Assembly (NCBI RefSeq): GCF_026000375.1
Contig: NZ_AP026708.1
Coordinates: forward strand, 250,501 to 314,500
Length of the DNA: 64,000 bases
Reading direction: 5' to 3'
Source of the DNA: Pseudodesulfovibrio portus
GTDB taxonomy: Bacteria; Desulfobacterota; Desulfovibrionia; Desulfovibrionales; Desulfovibrionaceae
Shown here: piece after piece, positions 45,559-53,516 of the stretch
Numbering within the stretch: position 1 is the stretch's first letter
Layout of the letters: the number at the start of each line of letters is the position of its first letter
Made by a program: the position numbers and the translations under genes
The notes under the pieces: generated by a model
The model's database searches: none
What the model was told of the DNA's origin: nothing
Seen by the model: the letters and a program-made list of their open reading frames with translations, nothing else

Positions 45559-46368
45559 ATGAATAAGAATAAAACGCTTTCACTCTCCATCCTGAGCGGC
45601 AAGGGCGGCGTGGGCAAGACCAACATCATCCTCAATCTCGGTTACGCCCTGCACATGGCCGAGAAGCGGGCCCTGCTCATGGACTGCGATCTCGGCCTGG
45701 CCAACCTCGACGTGCTGCTCGGCATTTCGCCCGACCGGAATCTCTCCGACCTGATGCAATCCGGCGTGACCGCCGAAGAAGTACTGGTGTCCATCGAGGA
45801 TGGATTCGACATGCTCCCGGCCACAAGCGGCGTGCCTGAACTCGTCGAGATGGACGAAGACCTGCAGGACATCCTGTTCAGCAAGCTGATCACCATTGCG
45901 GGCGAATACGATTATCTCATGCTCGATCTCGGCGCCGGCATCTCCCCCACGGTTCTTTCCCTGGCCTCCCTGACCCAGCTTCGACTCGTCGTCGTCACCC
46001 CGGAGCCGACCTCCCTGACCGACAGCTACGCCATGATCAAGGTCCTGGCCACACAGTACGGCATCAAGGATTTCCTGGTGCTGGTCAACCAGGCGACCAG
46101 CGCTTCCGAGGCCAACCAGACCTTTGACAGGCTGGATGCGGCCTGCCGTAATTTCCTCGGTATCGAACTGCGAAACCTCGGATTCATCCACCAGGACCCG
46201 ACGGTTGTCGAGTCCGTACGACGCCAGACGCCGCTCATGAAATTCGCCCCTGAAGCACCAGCCGGCAAGGATATCCGGTCCCTGGCAGGCAGGATCATGC
46301 GCTATCGAGAAGACAACCTCGCCCGCATCGCCGAACGTCCCATCCTGAGGGATTTCCCGGATGCCTGA
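45559..46368 (+). CDS. MinD/ParA-family ATPase, FlhG-like
   Basis: A 269-residue deviant Walker A ATPase: SGKGGVGKTN (residues 13-22), DCDLGLANLDVLLG (switch region, about 53-66) and MLDLGAGISPTVLS. The DCDLGLANLDVL sequence and overall length match the FlhG/YlxH/FleN branch, which sets flagellar number or position. There is no N-terminal DQAxxLR FlhF-activating motif, so this may be a divergent paralogue. CGGAG precedes ATG 45559. It follows a GGDEF gene by 12 bases; no flagellar gene is adjacent. Confidence 0.85.
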   Translation: MNKNKTLSLSILSGKGGVGKTNIILNLGYALHMAEKRALLMDCDLGLANLDVLLGISPDRNLSDLMQSGVTAEEVLVSIEDGFDMLPATSGVPELVEMDEDLQDILFSKLITIAGEYDYLMLDLGAGISPTVLSLASLTQLRLVVVTPEPTSLTDSYAMIKVLATQYGIKDFLVLVNQATSASEANQTFDRLDAACRNFLGIELRNLGFIHQDPTVVESVRRQTPLMKFAPEAPAGKDIRSLAGRIMRYREDNLARIAERPILRDFPDA

Positions 46369-46386
46369 TAAAAAACAAATAAGGGG

Positions 46387-46416
46387 TTGACGAAAAGAGT
46401 TATTTTTCGGCATAGT
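46387..46416 (+). promoter_or_regulatory. Predicted promoter of the HU-like/selenoprotein pair
   Basis: TTGACG (46387-46392), an 18-base spacer and CATAGT (46411-46416), about 90 bases before the HU-like start. The spacer holds a CGAAAA/TTTTCG inverted repeat. Confidence 0.4.
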
Positions 46417-46506
46417 TAGTGAGAATTTCGGAAATGATTTCTTTTAAGTTTTCTCGCAGGGAGCTTTTTCCTTTCTGCGGGCAATGTATCATTTCAGGGG
46501 GAAACC

Positions 46507-46782
46507 ATGAATAAGAGCGAATTGATCAAGGCTCTGTCTGAACAGAAAAAAATGCACGTGGACGAAGCCACCAAAGTGGTTGGAGCCTTCGTCGATTCCG
46601 TCAAGGAAGCCCTTCTCCGTGGCGACCGTGTCGAAATCAGAGGTTTTGGCAGCTTCAAGATCAAGGACTATGAAGGGTATACCGGACGCAATCCGAAGAC
46701 CGGTTCCGTCGTCCAGGTCAAACCCAAGAAGCTTCCTTTCTTCCGTCCCGGTAAAGAGCTGAAGGAATACATCAACCAGTAG
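46507..46782 (+). CDS. HU/IHF family DNA-binding protein (second copy)
   Basis: A 91-residue protein. MNKSELIKALSEQKKMHVDEATKVV at the start, core VEIRGFGSFKIKDYEGYTGRNPKTG (about residues 39-63) with the RNPKTG intercalating arm, and FFRPGKELKEYINQ at the end. The second half is closer to IHF/HU hybrids than the hup at 33407-33679. AGGGGGAAACC precedes the ATG. The probable selenoprotein gene starts 2 bases after its stop, so they share a transcript. Confidence 0.92.
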   Translation: MNKSELIKALSEQKKMHVDEATKVVGAFVDSVKEALLRGDRVEIRGFGSFKIKDYEGYTGRNPKTGSVVQVKPKKLPFFRPGKELKEYINQ

Positions 46783-46783
46783 G

Positions 46784-47644
46784 ATGCGACGGTTTGCGTA
46801 CTGCCTGATTCTGGCGGTCGTCATTTTCGTCTGTGGTCCAGCCCGGGCGGAGCAAGCTGTCCTGAGTATCCTTTACTCGGCAAATACGTATGGCACGGTG
46901 CGGCCATGCCCTTCTTGAGGCGGTAAAACCCTCGGGGGCCTGGCCCGGCGGGCCACGTATTTTTTTGACGTCCACAAGACATCGGTTCCACGGCTCCTGG
47001 TTTCCGGCGCATGGGAATACATGCGCCCGGGCAGCCGGCCGGCTTCTTCACAAGTCCTGACCTCCATTTCAAAGGTCATGGACCTCATGCGCTATGACGT
47101 GGGCTTTCTCTCCGACGAGGAAGGCGACGCTCTGGGCCGGATGGGCGTAACTGCGCCTTCCTGGCAGCAGACGGCCTCTAGGGAGCCGTTTTCAGTGATC
47201 ACCACGACGGGGGGAGACAGGATCGGGTTTCTGCGCTTCCCTTCCCTGCCTCCCGGAAACGCCGAGCCGCAAAAAGCGTTGCTGGAACGACTCGCCCACG
47301 ACATCAGGAAGTACCGAACGGAAGTTCGTCTGCTGATAGGTCTTTCCGATTGGGGCTGGTTGGCCGAACAGGAGTACCTGTCGGGGAATTCCGGGGACGT
47401 GCCGGACCTGCTTCTTGGCAGCGGCAGAGGGTCTGGCGTGAACGGGCGGATACAGGCCGACGGACGCTGCCTCTGGGTCAGGGCCTATGACAAAGGCAGA
47501 AGTATAGCGGAAATTACGATTCTCGAATGGCCCGATCGGGAAAATTCATTTGCATGGAATCCGTCGAGGAACTATAAAACCTCATCAATCGGTATGAATG
47601 ACCAGATAAGGGATTACCCGGCCGTTAGCGATATTCTTGAATGA
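46784..47644 (+). CDS. UshA-like protein, probable selenoprotein with in-frame UGA (Sec45)
   Basis: ATG 46784 lies 1 base after the HU-like stop. The frame has a signal peptide (residues 1-22, cleavage after ARA), then SILYSANTYGTVRPCPS, an in-frame TGA at 46916-46918 (codon 45), and GGKTLGGLARRATYFFDVHK, open for another 241 codons to TGA at 47642-47644. The pattern resembles the N terminus of 5'-nucleotidases (ILYTNDxH...GGLARRAT) with the metal-binding NDxH lost and a CPSU redox-like motif gained. I recall UshA-like selenoproteins with this motif. A SECIS-like hairpin follows the UGA. If UGA were not read as Sec, this would be a disrupted gene, but base composition and frame stay gene-like on both sides. 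Confidence 0.78.
46916..46955 (+). promoter_or_regulatory. Candidate bacterial SECIS element
   Basis: Downstream of the UGA, TGGCCC (46941-46946), loop GGC (46947-46949) and GGGCCA (46950-46955) form a 6-pair hairpin. The loop starts 28 bases after the UGA and begins with GG, within the usual bacterial rules of a short G-containing apical loop about 16-37 bases from the UGA. SelB binding is inferred. Confidence 0.55.
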
Positions 47645-47695
47645 TACCGCCCGGTCGATAAGATAATTCACTCACAGCGTGACAAGGAGATGACA

Positions 47696-48577
47696 ATGGA
47701 ATTTCGAGGAGCATTCACAGCCCTCTCGACCCCGTTCAAGGACGGGGAAATCGATGAAGCCACATATCGAGACTTCATCGAATGGCAGATCGAGCAGGGA
47801 ATCGACGGATTGGTGCCGTGCGGCACCACCGGAGAGGCGGCCACCATGTCCCACCAGGAACAGGGGCAGACCATCAAGATCTGCGTCGAACAGGCCAAAG
47901 GACGTGTTCCGGTAATCGCCGGGGCCGGCTCGAACTCCACAAAGGAGGCCATCGAGTTGACCAAGATGGCCAAGGAGGCCGGTGCCGACGCCGCGCTCCA
48001 GATCACGCCCTACTACAACAAGCCCACGCCCGGCGGCCTGGTGGAGCACTTCAAGGCTATCGCCAAGGAAGCCTCCATGCCCTTCGTCATCTACAACGTG
48101 CCCGGCCGCACCGGTCTGAACTGTCTGCCCGAGCACCTCAAAATGATTGTGGACGCTGTTCCCGAAGCCGTTGCGGTCAAAGAGGCCACCGGCAACATGA
48201 CCCAGGCTGCCCAGGTCATCGAACAGTGCGGCAGGAATTTCAATCTCATGTCGGGCGACGACTTCACGGTCCTGCCCCTGCTCGCCGTGGGCGGCTGTGG
48301 CGTCATTTCGGTCATCTCCAACATCATGCCCGCTGCGATGAGCGGCATGGTCAAGGCCTTCTTCGAAAAGGACCTGGACAAGGCCATCGACCTGAGCCTG
48401 AAGATGGCCCCGGTCAACCGGGCCATGTTCATGGAGACCAACCCAATTCCGGTCAAGACCTCCTTGGCCATGATGGGGCTGTTCAAGGATGCGCAGTTCC
48501 GGCTGCCCATCGTTCCCCTGCAGGAAGAGAACAAACCCAAACTGGAAGCCGTCCTGAAGAACGCCGGCGTCTTGTAA
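47696..48577 (+). CDS. dapA: 4-hydroxy-tetrahydrodipicolinate synthase
   Basis: A 293-residue TIM-barrel enzyme that condenses pyruvate and aspartate semialdehyde in lysine/diaminopimelate synthesis. It has GTTGEAATMSHQEQ (about residues 43-56), YNVPGRTG with the catalytic Tyr (about 133-140) and VKEATGNM with the Schiff-base Lys (about 160-167). AAGGAG lies immediately before an ATG at 47690, so the second ATG (47696, 6-base spacing) is the better start. Two tandem terminators follow. Confidence 0.95.
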   Translation: MEFRGAFTALSTPFKDGEIDEATYRDFIEWQIEQGIDGLVPCGTTGEAATMSHQEQGQTIKICVEQAKGRVPVIAGAGSNSTKEAIELTKMAKEAGADAALQITPYYNKPTPGGLVEHFKAIAKEASMPFVIYNVPGRTGLNCLPEHLKMIVDAVPEAVAVKEATGNMTQAAQVIEQCGRNFNLMSGDDFTVLPLLAVGGCGVISVISNIMPAAMSGMVKAFFEKDLDKAIDLSLKMAPVNRAMFMETNPIPVKTSLAMMGLFKDAQFRLPIVPLQEENKPKLEAVLKNAGVL

Positions 48578-48582
48578 TATTC

Positions 48583-48613
48583 AAAGCCCCTGCTTGTCGG
48601 CAGGGGCTTTTCG
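48583..48613 (+). terminator. First terminator of dapA
   Basis: AAAGCCCCTGC (48583-48593) / GCAGGGGCTTT (48600-48610), then TTC. Confidence 0.85.
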
Positions 48614-48622
48614 TCATCTCCG

Positions 48623-48655
48623 AACGGGATGGCCTGCGGGCCATCCCGTTTTTAT
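48623..48655 (+). terminator. Second, tandem terminator of dapA
   Basis: AACGGGATGGC (48623-48633) / GCCATCCCGTT (48640-48650) followed by TTTATTG. It overlaps the stop of the convergent binding-protein gene. Confidence 0.75.
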
Positions 48656-49416
48656 TGTACCTTCCACTTGCGCAGGGCTGTGGCCATGCTCCCGTCCTGC
48701 ATCAACTCGACAATGGCGGCATTCAATCGATCCCGCAGCCGCAGCTCTCCTTTGTTCACGGCCAGGGCAACGGAAACGCCGGGATCGACATCGTCGATGA
48801 CCTTCAACGCCATTCGGTACCGAAAGCCAAGATGATACCCAACGGCCATGGGGGCGATGAGGGCAACCACTTCCCCTGATCTGAGCATTCTGAAGGACTT
48901 GTCCTTGCTTTCGGTATACAGGATGCGGATTCGTTGCTCGGGATACAGGCGAGACAAGCGTTCATCCGCAGCGGAATGCCGGTCACCGGCTATGATCCGC
49001 CCCCTGAGATCATCCAGGCTATTGATGTCCCAATTGTCCACCAATGTGAACACGATGCTGCGACGGGTATAGTAAGGGTTCGTAAAATCGAAGATTCGCC
49101 CACGCTTTTCGGTCATTTCCATACCGGCCACGCAATCGACCTTTCCGGTACGCAACATGGTCAGCATGTCTTCCCACGGCCCCTGGACGATGTTGACCTC
49201 AACGCCCAACCGCGCGCAAACAAGCTTGACAACGTCTACGTCAAGTCCCGTCGGCGCACCCTCGTCCGTCTCGAACTGGTAGGGAGGAAATCCCGTAGCC
49301 ACGGCGAAGACCAATACTTTTTTCGCGTGATCCGCACAAACCGGAACGGGAAAAAACATCATGCAAAGCATTGTGCACAAGCAAAGGCGGCACAGGATTT
49401 TGATGACATTTTCCAT
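48652..49416 (-). CDS. Periplasmic amino-acid-type solute-binding protein (SBP_bac_3)
   Basis: About 254 residues from ATG 49416, which gives a clean signal peptide (KILCRLCLCTMLCMMFFPVPVCA). The frame stays open to 49497, but that part lies inside the pyrophosphatase terminator; ATG 49443 is the other option. The mature region has FAVATGFPPYQFETDEGAPTG and the SBP_bac_3 signature GLDVDVVKLVCARLG, then VDCVAGMEMTEKRGRIFDFTNPYY. No permease or ATPase is adjacent, so it may feed a distant transporter or act as a sensor. The start has no clear ribosome site. Confidence 0.8.
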   Translation of the reverse strand: MENVIKILCRLCLCTMLCMMFFPVPVCADHAKKVLVFAVATGFPPYQFETDEGAPTGLDVDVVKLVCARLGVEVNIVQGPWEDMLTMLRTGKVDCVAGMEMTEKRGRIFDFTNPYYTRRSIVFTLVDNWDINSLDDLRGRIIAGDRHSAADERLSRLYPEQRIRILYTESKDKSFRMLRSGEVVALIAPMAVGYHLGFRYRMALKVIDDVDPGVSVALAVNKGELRLRDRLNAAIVELMQDGSMATALRKWKVQ

Positions 49417-49474
49417 AGAGAAGCAATACGCTCTGATCATCATGCGGTAAATGATAACCTGGCAAGGGCTGAAA

Positions 49475-49509
49475 ACATAAAAGGCCCGCCAGCACAATGC
49501 TGGCGGGCC
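49475..49509 (-). terminator. Terminator of the pyrophosphatase gene
   Basis: GGCCCGCCAGCA (49483-49494) / TGCTGGCGGGCC (49498-49509), a 12-pair perfect stem. Leftward it is followed by TTTTATG. Confidence 0.93.
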
Positions 49510-49536
49510 GATACTTTGCGCTCAATCAGGTGGTTG

Positions 49537-50457
49537 CTAGCCTTCGAAGGCCTTGATGAAGTTGGGAGCAACCTGCTTCTTGCGGCTCATGACGCCGTCA
49601 AGGTACACGGACTCGCCGGTGGTGGCGACGCCGAAGGCCTTTTCGACCACGGAGGGGTCGTCGGAAGCGATAAGCATCTCGGAGCCTTCCTTCATGATGT
49701 CGGTCAGCAGCAGGAAGACGGAGTGACGGCCGTCAGCCTTGACCTTCTCGATTTCAGCCTGCAGGGCGGCCTTGTGGGCGTCCAGCATGGACAGGTCCAC
49801 GACTTCCAGCTGGCCGATGCCGACCTTGTTGCCGGACATGTCGAAGTCCTTGTAGTCACGGAAGACCAGTTCGCTGGGGGAAGCGCCGTCAACGGCGGAC
49901 TTGACCTTGAACATTTCCATTCCCAGAGCCATGACGTCGCCGACACCGGCGATCTTTGCCAGAGCTTCAACGGCGGCCTTGTCGGCGTCGGTGCAGGTAA
50001 CGGACTTGAACATGACGGTGTCGCTCAGGATGGCACAGAGCAGGATGCCGGCGATGTTGGCCGGGACTTCAACGTTGTAGAAGTCGTACATGGACTTCAG
50101 GACGGTGCCGGTGCAGCCCACGGGCCAGACCCACATTTCCAGGGGGCCGGGGGTGGTGACGTCGCCCAGCTTGTGATGGTCGACGACGGCGACGAGTTCG
50201 CCCTTGTCCAGGTTGTCGATGGTCTGGGAAATGTCGGTGTGATCGACCAGGATGATCTGCTGATCAGTGGCGTCGGTGACAATCTCAGGAGCGGCAAAGC
50301 CGAACTTTTCCAGGACAAAGGCGCTCTCAGGAGCGATTTCGCCCTGGGTGACAGCCTTGGCGTCCATACCACGCTTGGTAAACAGGTCAGCGGCAGCAAT
50401 CGCGGAAGCGACAGTGTCGGTATCAGGATTTTTGTGTCCAACAACCAAAATAGCCAT
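49537..50457 (-). CDS. ppaC: Manganese-dependent inorganic pyrophosphatase
   Basis: A 306-residue family II pyrophosphatase of the DHH superfamily. It has the N-terminal metal ligands in VVGHKNPDTD (H8, D12, D14), LVDHTD (about 71-76) and VVDHHKLGD (about 91-99, the DHH motif). The C-terminal DHHA2 domain ends with the substrate-binding SRKKQ (about 291-295). AGGAGGA precedes ATG 50457. It has its own terminator. In sulfate reducers, pyrophosphate from sulfate activation must be hydrolysed, so high expression is expected. Confidence 0.96.
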   Translation of the reverse strand: MAILVVGHKNPDTDTVASAIAAADLFTKRGMDAKAVTQGEIAPESAFVLEKFGFAAPEIVTDATDQQIILVDHTDISQTIDNLDKGELVAVVDHHKLGDVTTPGPLEMWVWPVGCTGTVLKSMYDFYNVEVPANIAGILLCAILSDTVMFKSVTCTDADKAAVEALAKIAGVGDVMALGMEMFKVKSAVDGASPSELVFRDYKDFDMSGNKVGIGQLEVVDLSMLDAHKAALQAEIEKVKADGRHSVFLLLTDIMKEGSEMLIASDDPSVVEKAFGVATTGESVYLDGVMSRKKQVAPNFIKAFEG

Positions 50458-50555
50458 ATCAAGTCCTCCTAAATTGATTTATCCGAGAATGGAATAAATG
50501 CCTTGGAAATAGAATGTGACGGATATCACAATCCCCCCCCGCTGCCAAGCTAAAA

Positions 50556-51247
50556 TCAGGCGAAAAGGGTGAAAAGGACAAAAAGAGTTATGCCTGTGCC
50601 AAGAACGGCATAAGCCCGTTTCAAACGCAGCGCCATCACCCCTCCCAGCGTTGCCGCGCCCCAGAGATGCGCCCACTGGATATTCACCGAAGCGAGTGCG
50701 CCTGGATAGAGTGTGAAAAGTGTATCAAACACCACTTTCAAGACAAGCACGGACGCATAAAAACCGATCCATGAAACGATGAAAGTCCTGGTCAGGGAAC
50801 CGAGGATGATCCTGCCGGGACCGTTGGAATCACCGGGTTGGCGCACCCAATGAAGCAACCGGTTGTACCCCGCCCGCTCCTGATCCCGGATCCACATCTC
50901 CACCTTGCTCCCGAGCCAGGCCAGGGGCATGCAGGCCAGGATCACGCCCAGGATGCTGGCCGGATGCGTCAGTCCGAAATAGGTGGTCAGCGAAAGGGCA
51001 GAGAAGGTGACGGCTGCCAGATGGGGAGGAATGAACGTCCCCACCGGAATCAGATCAAGCCAAAAAAGCTCAAAGAATATGGCTATATTGAGGCTGATTA
51101 TGTATTCGCCGGTGAATACGCCCCAGAGAAAGCCGACCACCAGCGGTCGCTCGAGCAGACCTATGCTTATGGAGTAGCGAAACAGGGAGAAGAGGGCAAA
51201 AAAAAAGCGATCAGGGCGAACCAGGCAAAGGGATTGTCCATGGACAT
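50556..51247 (-). CDS. Mannose-type PTS EIIC, frameshifted at a nine-base homopolymer
   Basis: Read leftward, ATG 51247 lies 1 base after the EIIB stop and has GAGGT upstream. It opens SMDNPFAWFALIAFF, then runs into a 9-T tract (plus-strand A9, 51198-51206) and would stop soon after. Adding one base to the tract joins it to the long frame (FALFSLFRYSISIGLLERPLVVGFLWGVFTGEYI...) that ends at 50556, giving about 230 residues. The restored protein has about six TM helices and the EIIC motif GLLERPLVVGFLWGVFTGE. Without the shift, translation of the long frame would need a GTG at 51140 that has no ribosome site. True frameshift, slippage or sequence error cannot be told apart here. Confidence 0.75.
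51198..51206. repeat. A9/T9 homopolymer inside the EIIC gene
   Basis: Nine consecutive A on the plus strand at the exact point where the EIIC reading frame is broken. Such runs are prone to polymerase slippage in replication and transcription, and to sequencing error. Confidence 0.9.
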
Positions 51248-51248
51248 A

Positions 51249-51719
51249 TCAGAACCTCACCTGAACCTGGTCGTTGGGAACACAGCGGAAGTCGAGCTCC
51301 ACACCCTTCCTGCTGAGATGGCGCAGACAGCTTTCATCCTCGTCCGACAGGGCTACGCTCGGCGACACCTGCCGCTTGCCGGGGCTGTAGTGGACGTTGC
51401 CCACGTTCAAAATATCGAAACCGAACCCGGCATCAAATGCACGCCGGGCGTCGGAACAGTTTGAAAAGAGAATGATGACGTCATGGCCCTCGCCGTATCC
51501 GTTGTCTTCCACGGCACGGGAAAGCCCTTCCACCGACACGAAAAAGCTGTCCACGGTCTGGGGGATCGCCAATGACATGATCTCCTGCTGCAGGACGTCG
51601 TGGACCAATTCGTCGTTGGCCACGAAAACGCGCTGTGCTCCGGTATAAGGCAGCCACGTTTCGATAATCTGGCCATGAATCAGCCGGTTGTCGATACGAA
51701 CGAGAATCACGGCGGCCAC
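51249..51719 (-). CDS. Mannose-type PTS EIIB
   Basis: A 156-residue cytoplasmic phosphocarrier. RIDNRLIHGQI places the phospho-histidine at His15, and the rest shows the EIIB-Man fold (VFVANDELVHD, then ILNVGNVHYSPGKRQVSPSVAL). It begins 1 base after the EIIA stop. Together with EIIA it keeps all phosphorylation residues, so the phosphorelay may be intact even if EIIC is not. Confidence 0.92.
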   Translation of the reverse strand: MAAVILVRIDNRLIHGQIIETWLPYTGAQRVFVANDELVHDVLQQEIMSLAIPQTVDSFFVSVEGLSRAVEDNGYGEGHDVIILFSNCSDARRAFDAGFGFDILNVGNVHYSPGKRQVSPSVALSDEDESCLRHLSRKGVELDFRCVPNDQVQVRF

Positions 51720-51720
51720 C

Positions 51721-52158
51721 CTACTTCTTTGCCTTCTTGCGCAGCATGGCGCCCGCGACCTTGATGCCCTGCTGCCCGGCAGACTTGACCTTCTCGGCCA
51801 GTGCCTGGAGGTCCATGGACCGGGACTGCAGAGTCGCCACCAACATGGGCAGGTTCACCCCTGTGATGACTTCAAGATTTTCGGATTTCATGAGCGACAG
51901 ACTCATGGTGGTGGGGGAACCGCCGAAAAGATCGGTCAGTGCGACCACGCCCTTGCCCCGCTCCACCTTCTGGATGGATGAGCGGATCAGTTCCATGGTC
52001 TCGTCCACGCTCCGTTCCACGTCTACGCCCACGGCCAGACAGTTGTCCTGCTTGCCCATGACCATCTCCGCAGCTTCGAGCAGCGTTTCACCAAACGTGC
52101 CGTGGGTCACCAGCACGATGCCCACCACAGGGATATTCTTTTTGGACTTTTCAGCCAT
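51721..52158 (-). CDS. Mannose-type PTS EIIA
   Basis: A 145-residue protein with the phospho-histidine in VLVTHGTFGE (His19) and the EIIA-Man core VVALTDLFGGSPTTMSL (about residues 71-87). The C terminus is basic (MLRKKAKK). It starts 5 bases after rapZ, within the rpoN cluster, which suggests a regulatory phosphorelay linked to EIIANtr rather than a simple sugar permease. Confidence 0.92.
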   Translation of the reverse strand: MAEKSKKNIPVVGIVLVTHGTFGETLLEAAEMVMGKQDNCLAVGVDVERSVDETMELIRSSIQKVERGKGVVALTDLFGGSPTTMSLSLMKSENLEVITGVNLPMLVATLQSRSMDLQALAEKVKSAGQQGIKVAGAMLRKKAKK

Positions 52159-52163
52159 CGATA

Positions 52164-53072
52164 TTATCCAAGTTCCATGTGTCGATGTTCAATCGAAACA
52201 CTATACCCTTTTTTCTTCAGGGTCGCCAGCAGGGATTCGGCCACGGAAACGGATCGATGACGGCCGCCGGTACAGCCGAGAGCCAGCGTGATGCGGTATC
52301 GGCCCTCTTCCGCATAGAGCGGAAGTATGTAGCTCATGAAATCCTGAAACCGCTCGTTGAACCCGCTGCCCACCTCGTTGTCGAGCACGAACTTGGAGAT
52401 GGCCGGGTCCAACCCGGACAGAGGACGCAGGTCCTTGTCGAAATGAGGGTTGGGCAGGAAGCGGAGATCGAACACGAGGTCTGCTTCGGACGGCACGCCG
52501 TACTTGAAGCCGAAAGTGATGATGTGAACCCGCATGCCCCGCCCCGCTTCTTCCAGGGCGGACCATTTGGTCTGAATGACCCGTCGCAGGTCGTGAATGG
52601 AATAATCGGTCGTGTCGAGGACCAGCGCGGCTGCCATGCGCACCGGGGCCAGGAGTTCCTTTTCCTTTTCCAGCGCCTTTTCCAGGCCCAGATCGGTGCT
52701 CTCGAGCGGATGCAGCCTGCGAGTGGTGGCGTACCGGCGGACAAGTTCGCCCTTCTTGGCTTCCAGGAAAACCACCTGCGGGCTTATGCCGATCTGGGCG
52801 AAATCCTTCAGGGCCTGGTCCCAGCCTTCGACGAATTCGTTCTGGCGGAGGTCCATGCCCAAGGCAAGCCCTCGGTACTTGGTGTCATTCTTGTGAACCA
52901 GGTCCGCGATCTTGGGGGACATCTCGGACGGCAGTCCGTCGATGCAGAAGAACCCGAGGTCCTCGAACACGTTGAGCGCCGTACTCTTTCCTGAACCGGA
53001 CATGCCGGTGACGATGACGACGGGGAAAGTGTTCAACGGAGTCACGGACTTCGGACCTTCTCGGTTAGACAC
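52164..53072 (-). CDS. rapZ: RNase adapter / nucleotide-binding protein RapZ
   Basis: A 302-residue P-loop protein. Walker [13 protein letters not shown] (about residues 22-33) and the C-terminal RapZ signature [17 protein letters not shown] (about 266-282). In enterobacteria it senses glucosamine-6-phosphate and guides small RNA decay; in other phyla its role is less clear. It overlaps ptsN by 8 bases, the conserved order rpoN-hpf-ptsN-rapZ. Confidence 0.94.
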   Translation of the reverse strand: MSNREGPKSVTPLNTFPVVIVTGMSGSGKSTALNVFEDLGFFCIDGLPSEMSPKIADLVHKNDTKYRGLALGMDLRQNEFVEGWDQALKDFAQIGISPQVVFLEAKKGELVRRYATTRRLHPLESTDLGLEKALEKEKELLAPVRMAAALVLDTTDYSIHDLRRVIQTKWSALEEAGRGMRVHIITFGFKYGVPSEADLVFDLRFLPNPHFDKDLRPLSGLDPAISKFVLDNEVGSGFNERFQDFMSYILPLYAEEGRYRITLALGCTGGRHRSVSVAESLLATLKKKGYSVSIEHRHMELG

Positions 53073-53514
53073 CCTTGATCAACTGCCAGAGCGATTCGAA
53101 ACCGTCGGCCTCCATAAAGGCCTTGCGGAATTCCTCGTCCTTGAGCAGACGGGATATCTGGGCCAGGACGCGAAGGTGCATTCCGGCCACCTGCTCCGGA
53201 GCCAGCACCAGAAAGAAGATGGAACAGGGATTGTGGTCCAGGGCATCATAGTCAACGCCCTTGAGGCTTCGGCCCACGACAACGACGACCTGTTCCAGGT
53301 CCTCGAGTTTGCCGTGGGGAATGGCGATGGAGTCGCCGATCCCGGTGGTGCCGAGCTTCTCACGGTCGAGAAGGACACGGACCGCCTGGTCCGTGTCCAT
53401 CTCGGGATATTTAACGCCCACGGGGGCGATGAGTTCTTTCAATACGTCCGACTTGGTGCCGGACGCCAATTCGGGAAGGACAAGTTCCTTCGCCAGGTAG
53501 TCGCCGAGTTTCAT
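53065..53514 (-). CDS. ptsN: PTS nitrogen regulatory EIIA (EIIANtr)
   Basis: A 149-residue EIIA of the fructose/Ntr type. The phospho-histidine is H67 in SIAIPHGK. It is a regulatory, not sugar-transporting, phosphoacceptor for the PTSNtr chain. The genes for its donors (PtsP or EI, NPr or HPr) are not in the window. The gene is 2 bases after hpf and overlaps rapZ. Confidence 0.94.
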   Translation of the reverse strand: MKLGDYLAKELVLPELASGTKSDVLKELIAPVGVKYPEMDTDQAVRVLLDREKLGTTGIGDSIAIPHGKLEDLEQVVVVVGRSLKGVDYDALDHNPCSIFFLVLAPEQVAGMHLRVLAQISRLLKDEEFRKAFMEADGFESLWQLIKGV

Positions 53515-53516
53515 AA

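Noticed and set aside
47021-47644. A 207-residue gene starting at 47021 as a separate hypothetical protein
   Set aside because: The same frame continues upstream through one TGA to a signal peptide and a ribosome-coupled ATG at 46784; the truncated version lacks both.
49416-49497. A longer N terminus for the solute-binding protein starting at 49497
   Set aside because: It would begin inside the pyrophosphatase terminator stem and put 27 residues before a normal signal peptide.
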